Below, piece after piece: positions 56,615-64,000 of a stretch of 64,000 nucleotides of DNA. The notes under the pieces are model-generated. The model was given only the letters and a program-made list of their open reading frames with translations, made no database searches and had not been told where the DNA came from. Numbering within the stretch: the first letter of the stretch is position 1; each line of letters opens with the position of its first letter. The stretch comes from Pseudoxanthomonas dokdonensis. Lineage in GTDB: Bacteria > Pseudomonadota > Gammaproteobacteria > Xanthomonadales > Xanthomonadaceae. A program made the translations under genes and the position numbers. The stretch is from contig NZ_LDJL01000011.1 of assembly GCF_001431405.1 (NCBI RefSeq), positions 248,001-312,000 on the forward strand, written 5' to 3'.

Positions 56615-58051
56615 TCAGGTCGCCGGCAGCTGGTTGGGCTTGGGGTCGGCCAGCTCCTTGCCCGCCTCGGCACGACCGGCCATTTCCGCGCCGGCATCAC
56701 CCGGCAGCCGCCACATCATCCATGCCGAACTGGCGGAAATAAATCCGACCACGACGAATGCGATATAGAAATTGTGCACATCGGTTTCCGGCCGGTGGTT
56801 GATCCAGCCGACGATTTCCAGGATATAGCCGCCGATGGCCACGCCCAGGCTGAGCGACAACTGCTGCATCATCCCGGCCAGACTGCTGGCCTGGCTCATG
56901 CGAGGCGCGTCGACATCGGCGTAGCTGATGGCGTTGAGGCTGGTGAACTGCAGTGAGCGGAAGCAGCCACTGACGAACAGAGTGGCCAGGATGAATACAT
57001 GCGGCGTGGTCGGGCGGAACAGACCGAAGCCGCACAGCATGGCCGAGGCGATCAGCGCATTGGCAATCAACACGCGGCGGAAACCGAACCGCTTGAGCAC
57101 GCGGGCGGCAATCGTCTTCATGAACATCGCGCCCGCCGCCGACACGAACGTCAGTAGACCCGACTGCACCGGACTCAGGCCGAAGCCCAGTTGCAGCATC
57201 AGCGGCAGCAGGAACGGCGTGGCACCAATGCCGATGCGGAACAACATGCCGCCGAGTACACCGGCTCGATAGGTCGGCACGCGGAACAGGCGCAGGTCCA
57301 GCAGTGGACGCGGATGCCGTCTCGCGTGCCACACGTAGCCAAGCAACAGACCGATGCCAAGCGCCAGCATCGCCAGTGCCCAGCCAGTCGGAACCTGATG
57401 CCGGCCGAGCGTGGAAAAGCCGAACATCGCCGCAGCCAGGCCAATCCCCGACAGCAGGAAGCCCATCGCATCCAGCGGTACCGGCTCTTCTTTCAGGTCG
57501 GGAATGAAACGCCGCGCCATGACCATGCCCAGCAGTCCCATCGGGATGTTGATCAGGAAGATCCAGCGCCAGTCGAAATAGGTGGTGATGAAGCCGCCCA
57601 GTGGCGGCCCGACCATCGGTCCGACCAGCGCCGGGATGGTGACCCAGCTCAGCGCATTCACCAGCTGCGCCTTGGGCACCGAACGCAGCAGGATCAAGCG
57701 CCCTACCGGCACCATCATCGCCCCGCCCATGCCTTGCAGGAAGCGCGCCACGACCATGGTCTCCAGCGACACGCTGGCCGCGCAGCACACCGAGCCGAGC
57801 AGGAAAACCGCAATCGCGGTGATGAAGGTACGGCGCCCGCCAAAACGATCAGCGACCCAGCCGCTGATGGGAATGAACACCGCCAACGCCAGCAGATAGG
57901 CGGTCAACGCCAGTTTCAGCGCAATCGGCTCGGTGCCCAGGTCGTTGGCGATCGCTGGCAGCGAGGTCGAGATCACGGTCGAATCCATGTTCTCGATGAA
58001 CAGCGCGCAGGCGATGATCAGCGGCAGCAGGCGTTGCTGGCGCAGGCTCAT
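56615..58051 (-). CDS. MFS multidrug exporter, DHA2 (EmrB/QacA) family
   Basis: A 478-residue membrane protein with about 14 hydrophobic segments. DHA2 motifs are visible: FIENMDSTVISTSLPAIA (the D1 acidic residue in helix 1), SGWVADRFGGRRTF (motif A), ARFLQGMGGAMMVP and GPPLGGFITTYFDWRWIFLINIPMG (motif C and the following conserved block). It exports drugs or related compounds by proton antiport. ATG 58051 overlaps the stop of hslR (ATGA), so the two genes are co-translated. No TetR regulator is adjacent. Confidence 0.93.
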   Translation of the reverse strand: MSLRQQRLLPLIIACALFIENMDSTVISTSLPAIANDLGTEPIALKLALTAYLLALAVFIPISGWVADRFGGRRTFITAIAVFLLGSVCCAASVSLETMVVARFLQGMGGAMMVPVGRLILLRSVPKAQLVNALSWVTIPALVGPMVGPPLGGFITTYFDWRWIFLINIPMGLLGMVMARRFIPDLKEEPVPLDAMGFLLSGIGLAAAMFGFSTLGRHQVPTGWALAMLALGIGLLLGYVWHARRHPRPLLDLRLFRVPTYRAGVLGGMLFRIGIGATPFLLPLMLQLGFGLSPVQSGLLTFVSAAGAMFMKTIAARVLKRFGFRRVLIANALIASAMLCGFGLFRPTTPHVFILATLFVSGCFRSLQFTSLNAISYADVDAPRMSQASSLAGMMQQLSLSLGVAIGGYILEIVGWINHRPETDVHNFYIAFVVVGFISASSAWMMWRLPGDAGAEMAGRAEAGKELADPKPNQLPAT

Positions 58052-58476
58052 AACGCGTCGATGTCGCCCAGCGCCTGGATCAACCGGCGCGCGCGTTTGT
58101 CGGGTTTGGACAGCGGCGCCTGATAGCCGGTGCGTTCGGCACGGCGCAGCGCCGCGGCGGCCTCGCGTTGCTGGCGCGATGCCTCGCTCTCGCGGTACAG
58201 CGCCTGCGCGACGCTGGCCGGACCACGCTGATCACTGAGCCCGAGCACGGTGATGTCGTAGCGTTCCTGCGCCCGGCTGAGCCTGACCTCGTCACCGATG
58301 CGTAACATCCGCGATGGCTTGGCGCGCTGCCCCGCCACTTCCACCTTGCCGGTGGCGATGGCCTGCTTGGCCAGGCTGCGGGTCTTGTAGAAGCGCGCCG
58401 CCCACAGCCAGACATCCAGCCTCAAACCGCCTGCATCGGCGCCGCCGTCGGCGGGTTTTTCCTGTCCCGTGATCAT
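58048..58476 (-). CDS. hslR: Ribosome-associated heat shock protein Hsp15 (S4 domain)
   Basis: A 142-residue protein with an S4 RNA-binding domain (LRLDVWLWAARFYKTRSLAKQAIATGKVEVAGQRAKPSRMLRIGDEVRL) and a basic helical tail (RRAERTGYQAPLSKPDKRARRLIQAL), as in Hsp15. Hsp15 binds 50S subunits that carry a stalled nascent chain and helps recycle them. It is divergent from the MATE gene across 55 bases and overlaps the MFS gene. Confidence 0.93.
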   Translation of the reverse strand: MITGQEKPADGGADAGGLRLDVWLWAARFYKTRSLAKQAIATGKVEVAGQRAKPSRMLRIGDEVRLSRAQERYDITVLGLSDQRGPASVAQALYRESEASRQQREAAAALRRAERTGYQAPLSKPDKRARRLIQALGDIDAL

Positions 58477-58531
58477 GCCGGAAGTTTACCCGTCCACTCA
58501 TGATGAAGATGACATCTGGCAAACTGCCGGC

Positions 58532-60022
58532 ATGGCCAATTCCCAAACCCGCAACCTCACCGAAGGTCCAATCGGCAAAACTCTGTTTGTGTTCGCGCTG
58601 CCGATCCTGGCGGGCAACGTGCTGCAGTCGCTCAACGGCTCGGTCAACGCGGTCTGGGTCGGGCGCTTCCTTGGCGAGCAGGCGCTGACCGCGACGGCGA
58701 ACGCCAATAACATCATGTTTTTCCTGATCGGCGCGGTGTTCGGCGTCGGCATGGCCGCCACCATCCTGGTCGCCCAAGCGATGGGCGCGAAGGACATGGC
58801 CCAGGCCAAGCGTGTGATCGGCACCAGCGCCACCTTCTTTTTCAGCGTGTCGGTGGTGATTGCGCTGATCGGGCTGCCATTGTCGCGGCATATCCTGGTC
58901 TGGATGAGCACCCCGGCCGAAGCGCTGCCACTGGCCGAGGCCTATCTGCGCATCATCTTCATGGCAGTGCCGTTCCTGTACATGTTCGCCTTTCTGTCGG
59001 CGATCCTGCGCGGCTCCGGCGACACCCGCACCCCGTTCTTCTTCCTGCTGCTGGTGGTGGTGCTGGACATCGGCTTCAATCCGCTGCTGATCTTCGGCCT
59101 CGGCCCGTTCCCGGAAATGGGCATCGCCGGCTCGGCCACCGCCACCCTGATCGCCAATATCATCAGCCTGGCCGCGATGATCCTGTGGCTGCGCCATCGC
59201 CGCCATCCATTGTGGATCAGCCGCCACGAGAACGCGGTCTACAAGCCGAACCCGCTGATCCTGAAGTCGCTGATCATCAAGGGCGTGCCGATGGGGCTGC
59301 AGATGATTCTGATCTCGCTGGCGATGATCCTGATGATCAGCATGGTCAACGCCTATGGCGTGGACACCACTTCGGCCTACGGCGCCGCGCTGCAACTGTG
59401 GACCTATGTGCAGATGCCGGCGATGGCCATTGGCGCGGCGTGCTCGTCGATGGCGGCGCAGAATGTCGGCGCCCATCGCTGGGATCGGGTCGAAGCCACC
59501 GCCAAGGTCGGCACGCTGTTCAACTTCCTGATGACCGGTGCGCTGATCCTGCCGATCATCGTGTTCGATCACAGCACCTTGTCGTTGTTCCTGCCCGATG
59601 GCAGCCCGGCGTTGGCGCATGCCAGCCATCTCAACCACATCGCAGTGTGGTCGTTCCTGTTCTTCGGGGTGACGTTCGTGGTCTCCGGTGTGGTCCGTTC
59701 GACCGGCGCGGTGATACCACCGCTGGTGATCCTGGGCATTGCCCTCTGGGGCATCCGCATTCCGTTTGCAAAACTGCTGCAACCGACCCTCGGCGCCGAC
59801 GCGATCTGGTGGAGTTTCCCGGTCAGCGCGGTCTGCGCGATGTTGATGTCGCTGGCCTACTACAAGTGGGGCCGCTGGCGCAGCGCCAGCATGCTGGTCG
59901 GTGCCCATGAGACCGGCGCCACCCCGGCCGAAGTGCCGGCGCAGCCGCCCTCGCCGGTGGCCGATCCGGCGCCGGTGCCGACGAGCACAGCAAACGCCCG
60001 TCCGGAACCGGATGCCTCGTAG
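58532..60022 (+). CDS. MATE family multidrug exporter
   Basis: A 496-residue protein with 12 hydrophobic segments; ATG 58532 places TEGPIGKTLFVFALPILAGNVLQSL at the N-terminus, as usual. Other MATE features are VNAVWVGRFLGEQALTA, SAILRGSGDTRTPF in the central region, and QLWTYVQMPAMAIGAACSSMAAQNVGA in the second half. It exports cationic compounds by sodium or proton antiport. A Pro/Ala-rich cytoplasmic tail (PAEVPAQPPSPVADPAP) is unusual. The 242 bases downstream contain only the rplS terminator. Confidence 0.93.
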   Translation: MANSQTRNLTEGPIGKTLFVFALPILAGNVLQSLNGSVNAVWVGRFLGEQALTATANANNIMFFLIGAVFGVGMAATILVAQAMGAKDMAQAKRVIGTSATFFFSVSVVIALIGLPLSRHILVWMSTPAEALPLAEAYLRIIFMAVPFLYMFAFLSAILRGSGDTRTPFFFLLLVVVLDIGFNPLLIFGLGPFPEMGIAGSATATLIANIISLAAMILWLRHRRHPLWISRHENAVYKPNPLILKSLIIKGVPMGLQMILISLAMILMISMVNAYGVDTTSAYGAALQLWTYVQMPAMAIGAACSSMAAQNVGAHRWDRVEATAKVGTLFNFLMTGALILPIIVFDHSTLSLFLPDGSPALAHASHLNHIAVWSFLFFGVTFVVSGVVRSTGAVIPPLVILGIALWGIRIPFAKLLQPTLGADAIWWSFPVSAVCAMLMSLAYYKWGRWRSASMLVGAHETGATPAEVPAQPPSPVADPAPVPTSTANARPEPDAS

Positions 60023-60209
60023 CGACCCATCGCATCGCAGCGCACAAACCCTGGCAGATTATCGCGCGGTGCATTTGCCGGATCTGGTCTGCTTCGAGGC
60101 TGGATGATCCAACATTCGTTGCTTGAAAGCCCGGCCCTCCCCGCGATGACGAGGTTGAGTTTGAGGTGCCAGAGGCTGCGCGGCAATGACGATTGTTTGT
60201 TCGCGGTGC

Positions 60210-60240
60210 AAACGAAAACGGCCACCCGAAGGTGGCCGTT
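60210..60240 (-). terminator. Terminator of the rpsP-rimM-trmD-rplS operon
   Basis: On the minus strand AACGGCCACC pairs with GGTGGCCGTT around a TTCG tetraloop and is followed by TTCGTTT. The stable UUCG-type loop and T-rich end just after rplS are typical of an intrinsic terminator. Confidence 0.85.
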
Positions 60241-60264
60241 CCTGCAACGCGGTGAGGCGTCGAC

Positions 60265-60687
60265 TTATTCGGCGGCAGCGTTGCTGGCGGCGGCAGCGGC
60301 CAGGCGTGCCTTCTTGGCAGCGGCGTTGGCAGCCAGGTCTTCCTTGATGCGTGCAGCCTTGCCTTCCAGTTCGCGCAGGTAGTACAACTTGCCGGCACGG
60401 ACCTTGCCGCGACGCTTCACTTCGACCGAGTCGATGGTGGCGCTGTGGCTCTGGAACACGCGCTCGACGCCATAACCATGCGAAATCTTGCGCACGGTGA
60501 AAGCGGAGTTCAGGCCGGCGTTCTTCTTGGCGATGACCACGCCTTCGTACGCCTGCACGCGCTCACGGTTGCCTTCCTTGACCTTGACGTTGACGACCAC
60601 GGTGTCACCCGGGCTGAAGACAGGCAGTTCGCGGGCGACCTGGGCGGCTTCGAATTCCGCGATGATGGATTTGTTCAATTTGCTCAT
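60265..60687 (-). CDS. rplS: 50S ribosomal protein L19
   Basis: A 140-residue protein with the L19 core: [62 protein letters not shown] and [21 protein letters not shown]. The Ala/Lys-rich tail ([22 protein letters not shown]) is longer than in E. coli, as in other xanthomonads. It sits at the 30S-50S interface. It is the last gene of the rpsP-rimM-trmD-rplS operon; the 203 bases between it and trmD are unusually long for this operon. Confidence 0.98.
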   Translation of the reverse strand: MSKLNKSIIAEFEAAQVARELPVFSPGDTVVVNVKVKEGNRERVQAYEGVVIAKKNAGLNSAFTVRKISHGYGVERVFQSHSATIDSVEVKRRGKVRAGKLYYLRELEGKAARIKEDLAANAAAKKARLAAAAASNAAAE

Positions 60688-60890
60688 TGGCTTGTACCGA
60701 TTCAGTCCGACTTTTCAGTTCGGGTGGTTGTGTCATCTCGACAACTAAAACTGATGCAGTCACCGGATTGTGCTGCACGATATTGTTATGGGTGAGGCGT
60801 GTTGCGTGGTGTTGCGCGAACCCCGGCATGGATGCCCGGATTCAGGAACCCGGCATTATACCGGCCCTGGCGAGCAAAAAACCAGCGTTA

Positions 60891-61640
60891 TCAGGCGTCT
60901 GCGTCGTGTTCCCGGCGAAATTGCGCCAGCAGCTGGGCGTCGGCCTTGGACAGGGCCGCTTCGTCCAGCAAATCCGGGCGCCGCAGCCAGGTCCGGCCGA
61001 GCGCCTGCATCCGCCGCCAGCGGGCGATGGCGGCGTGGTCACCTGAACGAAGTACCGCCGGCACCTCGCCGAGGGGATGGCTTGCCGGGTGGGTGTAATG
61101 CGGGCAATCGAGCAGACCATCTCCTTCGAAACTGTCCTGCACCGCCGACTCGGCGTCATTCAACGCTCCGTCCTGCAGGCGGGCCACCGCATCGATCACC
61201 ACCGCCGCGGCCAGTTCGCCACCGGACAGCACGTAGTCGCCAATTGAAATCTCGGCATCCACTTCCGCCGCCAGCACCCGTTCGTCGACCCCTTCGTAGC
61301 GGCCACACAACAGGATGAAACGTGGCATTGCCGCCAGTTGCCGGACCCTGGTCTGGGTCAACGGCGCGCCCTGCGGGCTGAGGTAGAACACCGGTGCCGG
61401 CCTTGCATCGGCCTCGCGTGCGGCACGCAGGCAGGCCTGCAACGGCTCGATCATCATCACCATGCCGGGGCCACCGCCAAACGGACGGTCATCCACCCGC
61501 CGGTAGCCACCCTGGGCGTAGTCGCGGGGATTCCAGCCATGCACGTCCAGCAGATCGCGCTGCTGGGCACGCCCGACCACACCAACCGCCGCACTTTGGG
61601 CGATGAATTCCGGGAACAGGCTGACCACGTCGATACGCAT
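60891..61640 (-). CDS. trmD: tRNA (guanine-37-N1)-methyltransferase TrmD
   Basis: A 249-residue SPOUT enzyme. ATG 61640 gives the usual start [15 protein letters not shown] 61646 would add two residues. The knot motifs are [29 protein letters not shown] and [17 protein letters not shown], with the C-terminal RRPDLLDEA. It methylates G37 of tRNAs reading CNN codons and prevents frameshifting. It starts within about 11 bases of the rimM stop, confirming the operon. Confidence 0.98.
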   Translation of the reverse strand: MRIDVVSLFPEFIAQSAAVGVVGRAQQRDLLDVHGWNPRDYAQGGYRRVDDRPFGGGPGMVMMIEPLQACLRAAREADARPAPVFYLSPQGAPLTQTRVRQLAAMPRFILLCGRYEGVDERVLAAEVDAEISIGDYVLSGGELAAAVVIDAVARLQDGALNDAESAVQDSFEGDGLLDCPHYTHPASHPLGEVPAVLRSGDHAAIARWRRMQALGRTWLRRPDLLDEAALSKADAQLLAQFRREHDADA

Positions 61641-61650
61641 CGGCATCGAA

Positions 61651-62226
61651 CTAGAAATCCGGATCCCAGTCCACCGTGATCACGCCGCTGTCGAAATCCA
61701 CCGAGGTGACGTAATCGGGCTCGACGAAGGGCACCAGGCGGTTCCTGTCGCCCTGCACCGACATCACGTCATTGGCACCGGTCGAGAACAGGTGCGAGAC
61801 AGTGCCGAAATCCACGCCTTGCAGGTTGACCACCCGCAGGCCTTCCAGATCGACCCAGTAGAACTCGCCCGGCTGCGGCGCTGGCAAGGCCGAGCGCGGT
61901 ACCAGGATCTCGGTGCCGCGCATGGCTTCGACCGCGTCACGATCTTCGATACCGGGCAGGCTGGCGACCAGATGCTTGCCCGAAGGCTTGCCGCGGGCAC
62001 CCTTGAATTCGCGCTGGCGACCCTGCGGATCGCGCAGGATCCACGGCTGGTAGCCGAAGATGGCTTCGCGCGGCTCGGTCCAGGATTCAATCTTGATCTG
62101 GCCGCGCACGCCAAAAGCGCCCAACATGCGTCCCAGCAGGATCATTTTCTGGTCGGGTGAAGCTGTGGCTTCCACCGCGGTGCCGGAATCCGAATCCGTC
62201 GGGAGCGTTGAGCGCTCGATGTTCAT
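61651..62226 (-). CDS. rimM: Ribosome maturation factor RimM
   Basis: A 191-residue protein with the RimM N-terminal domain ([24 protein letters not shown]) and the PRC-barrel C-terminal domain ([50 protein letters not shown]). It assists 30S head assembly around S19. About 25 N-terminal residues before the domain are Ser/Thr-rich and non-conserved. It lies between rpsP and trmD. Confidence 0.97.
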   Translation of the reverse strand: MNIERSTLPTDSDSGTAVEATASPDQKMILLGRMLGAFGVRGQIKIESWTEPREAIFGYQPWILRDPQGRQREFKGARGKPSGKHLVASLPGIEDRDAVEAMRGTEILVPRSALPAPQPGEFYWVDLEGLRVVNLQGVDFGTVSHLFSTGANDVMSVQGDRNRLVPFVEPDYVTSVDFDSGVITVDWDPDF

Positions 62227-62260
62227 GGCAATGGCCGCACGTCAGTGCGGCCAGACCTCA

Positions 62261-62521
62261 TCAGGCAGCCGAGGCTTGGGCCTTGGTCGCTTCCTTGTAC
62301 AGGTTGCGGACCTTGTCGGTCAGCTGGGCGCCGTTGCCAACCCAGTGGTCGACGCGCTCGATGTTCAGTTCGATGCGCTTTTCGTTGCCGGCGGCAACCG
62401 GGTTGTAATAACCCACGCGTTCGATGTTGCGGCCATCACGGGCGCTGCGGACGTCGGTGACGATGATGTGGTAGAACGGACGCTTCTTGGCGCCGCCACG
62501 GGTAAGGCGAATCTTGACCAT
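62261..62521 (-). CDS. rpsP: 30S ribosomal protein S16
   Basis: An 86-residue protein, [21 protein letters not shown] at the start and [23 protein letters not shown] later, both diagnostic for S16. It binds 16S rRNA in the 30S body. It is the first gene of the operon, with a good sigma-70 promoter about 50 bases upstream. Confidence 0.98.
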   Translation of the reverse strand: MVKIRLTRGGAKKRPFYHIIVTDVRSARDGRNIERVGYYNPVAAGNEKRIELNIERVDHWVGNGAQLTDKVRNLYKEATKAQASAA

Positions 62522-62572
62522 TTGCTTTTTTCCAGTGTTGCCCAGTCGCCAGGATGGCGAGGTAAGCCGCGT

Positions 62573-62601
62573 ATTGTAAGCCATTGAAAGGGTGATGGAA
62601 A
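62573..62601 (-). promoter_or_regulatory. Sigma-70 promoter of the rpsP operon
   Basis: On the minus strand TTTCCA (62596-62601) and TACAAT (62573-62578) are exactly 17 bases apart, about 50 bases before the rpsP start. The -10 box matches TATAAT at five of six positions. Confidence 0.6.
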
Positions 62602-62624
62602 CCTGCCTTGGCGCCGGTTTAGCG

Positions 62625-63431
62625 CTACAGCGGTTGCCACGGCTGGTCCTGCAGTGCTTGCCGCAGCTGCGCCAACAAAGTCTCGCCGGCACCGAAATTG
62701 ACCTCATCGATGGCATCAATCTGCTGGATGCCGCTGGCATTGGTGGCAAAAGCAGCAGCAAACCGAGGCAGATCCTGGCGACGGACCACGGCATGGCGTT
62801 GGCCGATGCCCAACCCGGCCAGACCTTGCTGAACCAGATATTCAGCACTGCCGCGCAGCGCCGGGCCGATTGGCCAGACCCACTCCCGCCCGTCCCACAG
62901 CACCAGGTTCCAGACCGACCCTTCGCTGATGGCACCGTCACCGGCCACGAACAAGGCATCGTCGAAACCCGCGGCGAGAGCCTCGCGGCGGAACTGGAAC
63001 AACGGAAACGTCGCCACATGCTTGAGCTCGGCGAACGGACGGGTGTAGTCGAATGATTTGACCCGCATCGGCGGCTTGTGTGCCGGCGCCGGTGGACCCT
63101 GGCTGACCAGTACATCGGGGCAGCCCGGGTGCTGCGGCTGGCGATGATCGAACGTGCTCGAGAATACCGTGATCCGCAAGCTGCCATCGGCCTGCTGTTG
63201 GCTGGCCTGGCGTAATTGCCGGCGCAACGCCGCCTCGTCGAGTTCGACATCAAACAAACGGCGGGTGGCGTACTGCAGGCGCCGCAGGTGGAAGTCCAAC
63301 CCCTGGGCAGCGCGGTTGCGTACCTGCATGACGGTGAAATGACCAAAATTGGCCAGCGCCAAGGGACGCAATGCGGTCTCGTCCAGGCGCTGGCCATTCA
63401 ACAACAACAGTGGGGTGCGGACGTCAGGCAT
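62625..63431 (-). CDS. Class IV aminotransferase, probable 4-amino-4-deoxychorismate lyase-like
   Basis: A 268-residue PLP enzyme of fold type IV; ATG 63431 gives [30 protein letters not shown]. The PLP lysine is probably in [17 protein letters not shown], and the phosphate/substrate loop is [16 protein letters not shown]. The family includes branched-chain and D-amino-acid aminotransferases and aminodeoxychorismate lyase (PabC); length and sequence of motifs favour PabC-like enzymes, which make p-aminobenzoate for folate. It is in the same direction as rpsP but separated by 103 bases with its own rpsP promoter. An unusual member, so the exact reaction is uncertain. Confidence 0.75.
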   Translation of the reverse strand: MPDVRTPLLLLNGQRLDETALRPLALANFGHFTVMQVRNRAAQGLDFHLRRLQYATRRLFDVELDEAALRRQLRQASQQQADGSLRITVFSSTFDHRQPQHPGCPDVLVSQGPPAPAHKPPMRVKSFDYTRPFAELKHVATFPLFQFRREALAAGFDDALFVAGDGAISEGSVWNLVLWDGREWVWPIGPALRGSAEYLVQQGLAGLGIGQRHAVVRRQDLPRFAAAFATNASGIQQIDAIDEVNFGAGETLLAQLRQALQDQPWQPL

Positions 63432-63507
63432 GCGGCCATTGCAGCACACCCTTCGACCGGTCCACCAGCGGCCACCATCCGTGGCAGCCGCTGGCGATGC
63501 TGCTGGC

Positions 63508-64000
63508 TTACTCGACCTGCAAGCGGACCGGCAGCGCCGTGACTGGCAGAGTCGGGTCGTTGCTGGAAACGCAGACCTGGCCCAGGTAGTGACCCGCGGC
63601 CAAATCAGCGCTGTTGACGTCGATGCTCGCGGCACTCTGCTCGCCGGCGACGATGCTGCCACTGGCTGGCGTCATCGCCCCCAGCCACGACGCGCCACAC
63701 TGGGTGGTTCCGGCCACTTCAAAGGTCATGCCCGGGAAGTTGCCAACCGCCCGCCAACGATTGCTGGCGCTCGGCGAGGTCACCGATTGCGCTGGATGAC
63801 CACTGACCTGGTTGGAGTAGAACCAGGCCCAGCGATCGGCAAACAGCGTATCCATGTAGGCGACCAGCCAGTAGGTGCCTGCCGGCAGGTTCACCGTCTG
63901 CCCTGCCTGCAGAGGGTTGAACTCCAGCCGGCTGTCATCGATGACCCGCATGCCAGGGCCGGTGGCTGTGGTGGTGTAACTCCAGACGGCAGCATCCGGG
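63508..64000 (-). CDS. Secreted protein, C-terminal part (Ig-like repeat), 5' partial
   Basis: The frame is open to the right edge, so the start lies outside the window; about 164 C-terminal residues are seen. The sequence has Trp/Tyr-rich strands (GTYWLVAYMDTLFADRWAWFYSNQ) and ends with CVSSNDPTLPVTALPVRLQVE, the typical ending of Ig-like 'abnormal spindle/choice-of-anchor' domains attached to secreted subtilases and other exoproteins in Lysobacterales. The enzymatic part, if any, is beyond the edge. No link to its neighbour is evident. Confidence 0.65.
   Translation of the reverse strand, partial: PDAAVWSYTTTATGPGMRVIDDSRLEFNPLQAGQTVNLPAGTYWLVAYMDTLFADRWAWFYSNQVSGHPAQSVTSPSASNRWRAVGNFPGMTFEVAGTTQCGASWLGAMTPASGSIVAGEQSAASIDVNSADLAAGHYLGQVCVSSNDPTLPVTALPVRLQVE

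Noticed and set aside
58292-59908. Minus-strand open frame of 538 codons opposite the MATE gene
   Set aside because: The MATE protein on the plus strand has normal family features over the full length; the antisense product has none.

Overview
The window looks like a chromosomal segment of a high-GC gammaproteobacterium of the order Lysobacterales (Xanthomonadales; Lysobacter/Xanthomonas relatives). Two observations support this. The housekeeping order mutS / pncC-lexA-recA-recX-alaS-csrA-tRNA-Ser-tRNA-Arg is the one known from xanthomonads, and the palindrome in front of lexA (TTAGTAGTATTACTACTAA) is of the xanthomonad LexA type rather than the E. coli CTGT-N8-ACAG type. The assignment rests on recognition only; no search was run.

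Positions 1-11224 (plus strand) are a tightly overlapping exopolysaccharide operon: the end of an outer-membrane barrel protein, a polysaccharide deacetylase, a membrane GT2 glycosyltransferase, three GT4 glycosyltransferases, two asparagine-synthetase-like amidotransferases (one without the glutaminase cysteine) and an O-antigen ligase/polymerase. Convergent to it lie a YdcF-type (DUF218) protein and a Wzx-like flippase. Many of these resemble the families that accompany exosortase A / PEP-CTERM loci (deacetylase, amidotransferases, EpsB-type sugar transferase, paired 'hydrolase 1' and 'hydrolase 2'), although no exosortase or PEP-CTERM tail is visible here.

Positions 13729-39155 hold the most unusual part: a three-protein PKS/NRPS assembly line on the minus strand embedded in that polysaccharide locus. 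The first protein reads half C - A - PCP - KS - AT - ACP - aminotransferase, the second C-A-PCP-C-A-PCP and the third C-A-PCP-TE. Hand-read specificity codes suggest a Pro-like starter, malonate with beta-amination, then three Gly-type modules. The second NRPS is followed by the two exosortase-type hydrolases and a GINT-like protein. The third NRPS is split off from the rest by two tandem, nearly identical secreted beta-propeller-like proteins on the opposite strand. A J-domain membrane protein, an EpsB-type undecaprenyl-phosphate sugar transferase and an Sfp-type phosphopantetheinyl transferase (needed to activate the carrier proteins) close the locus, which stops next to a tRNA-Arg gene.

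Positions 42516-64000 are mostly core genome: two tRNAs, csrA, alaS, recX, recA, lexA, pncC, mutS, a glutathione transferase, a WYL regulator, katG, a DUF937 protein, an MFS and a MATE exporter flanking hslR, the rpsP-rimM-trmD-rplS ribosomal operon, a class IV aminotransferase and the C-terminal part of a secreted protein running off the right edge. No gene-free stretch exceeds 300 bases; the longer intergenic regions are described as separate features.

Taken together, the left two thirds of the window plausibly make, export and decorate a cell-surface polysaccharide, with a small peptide/polyketide made alongside it. Whether that peptide is joined to the polysaccharide, to the secreted propeller proteins, or released is inference.
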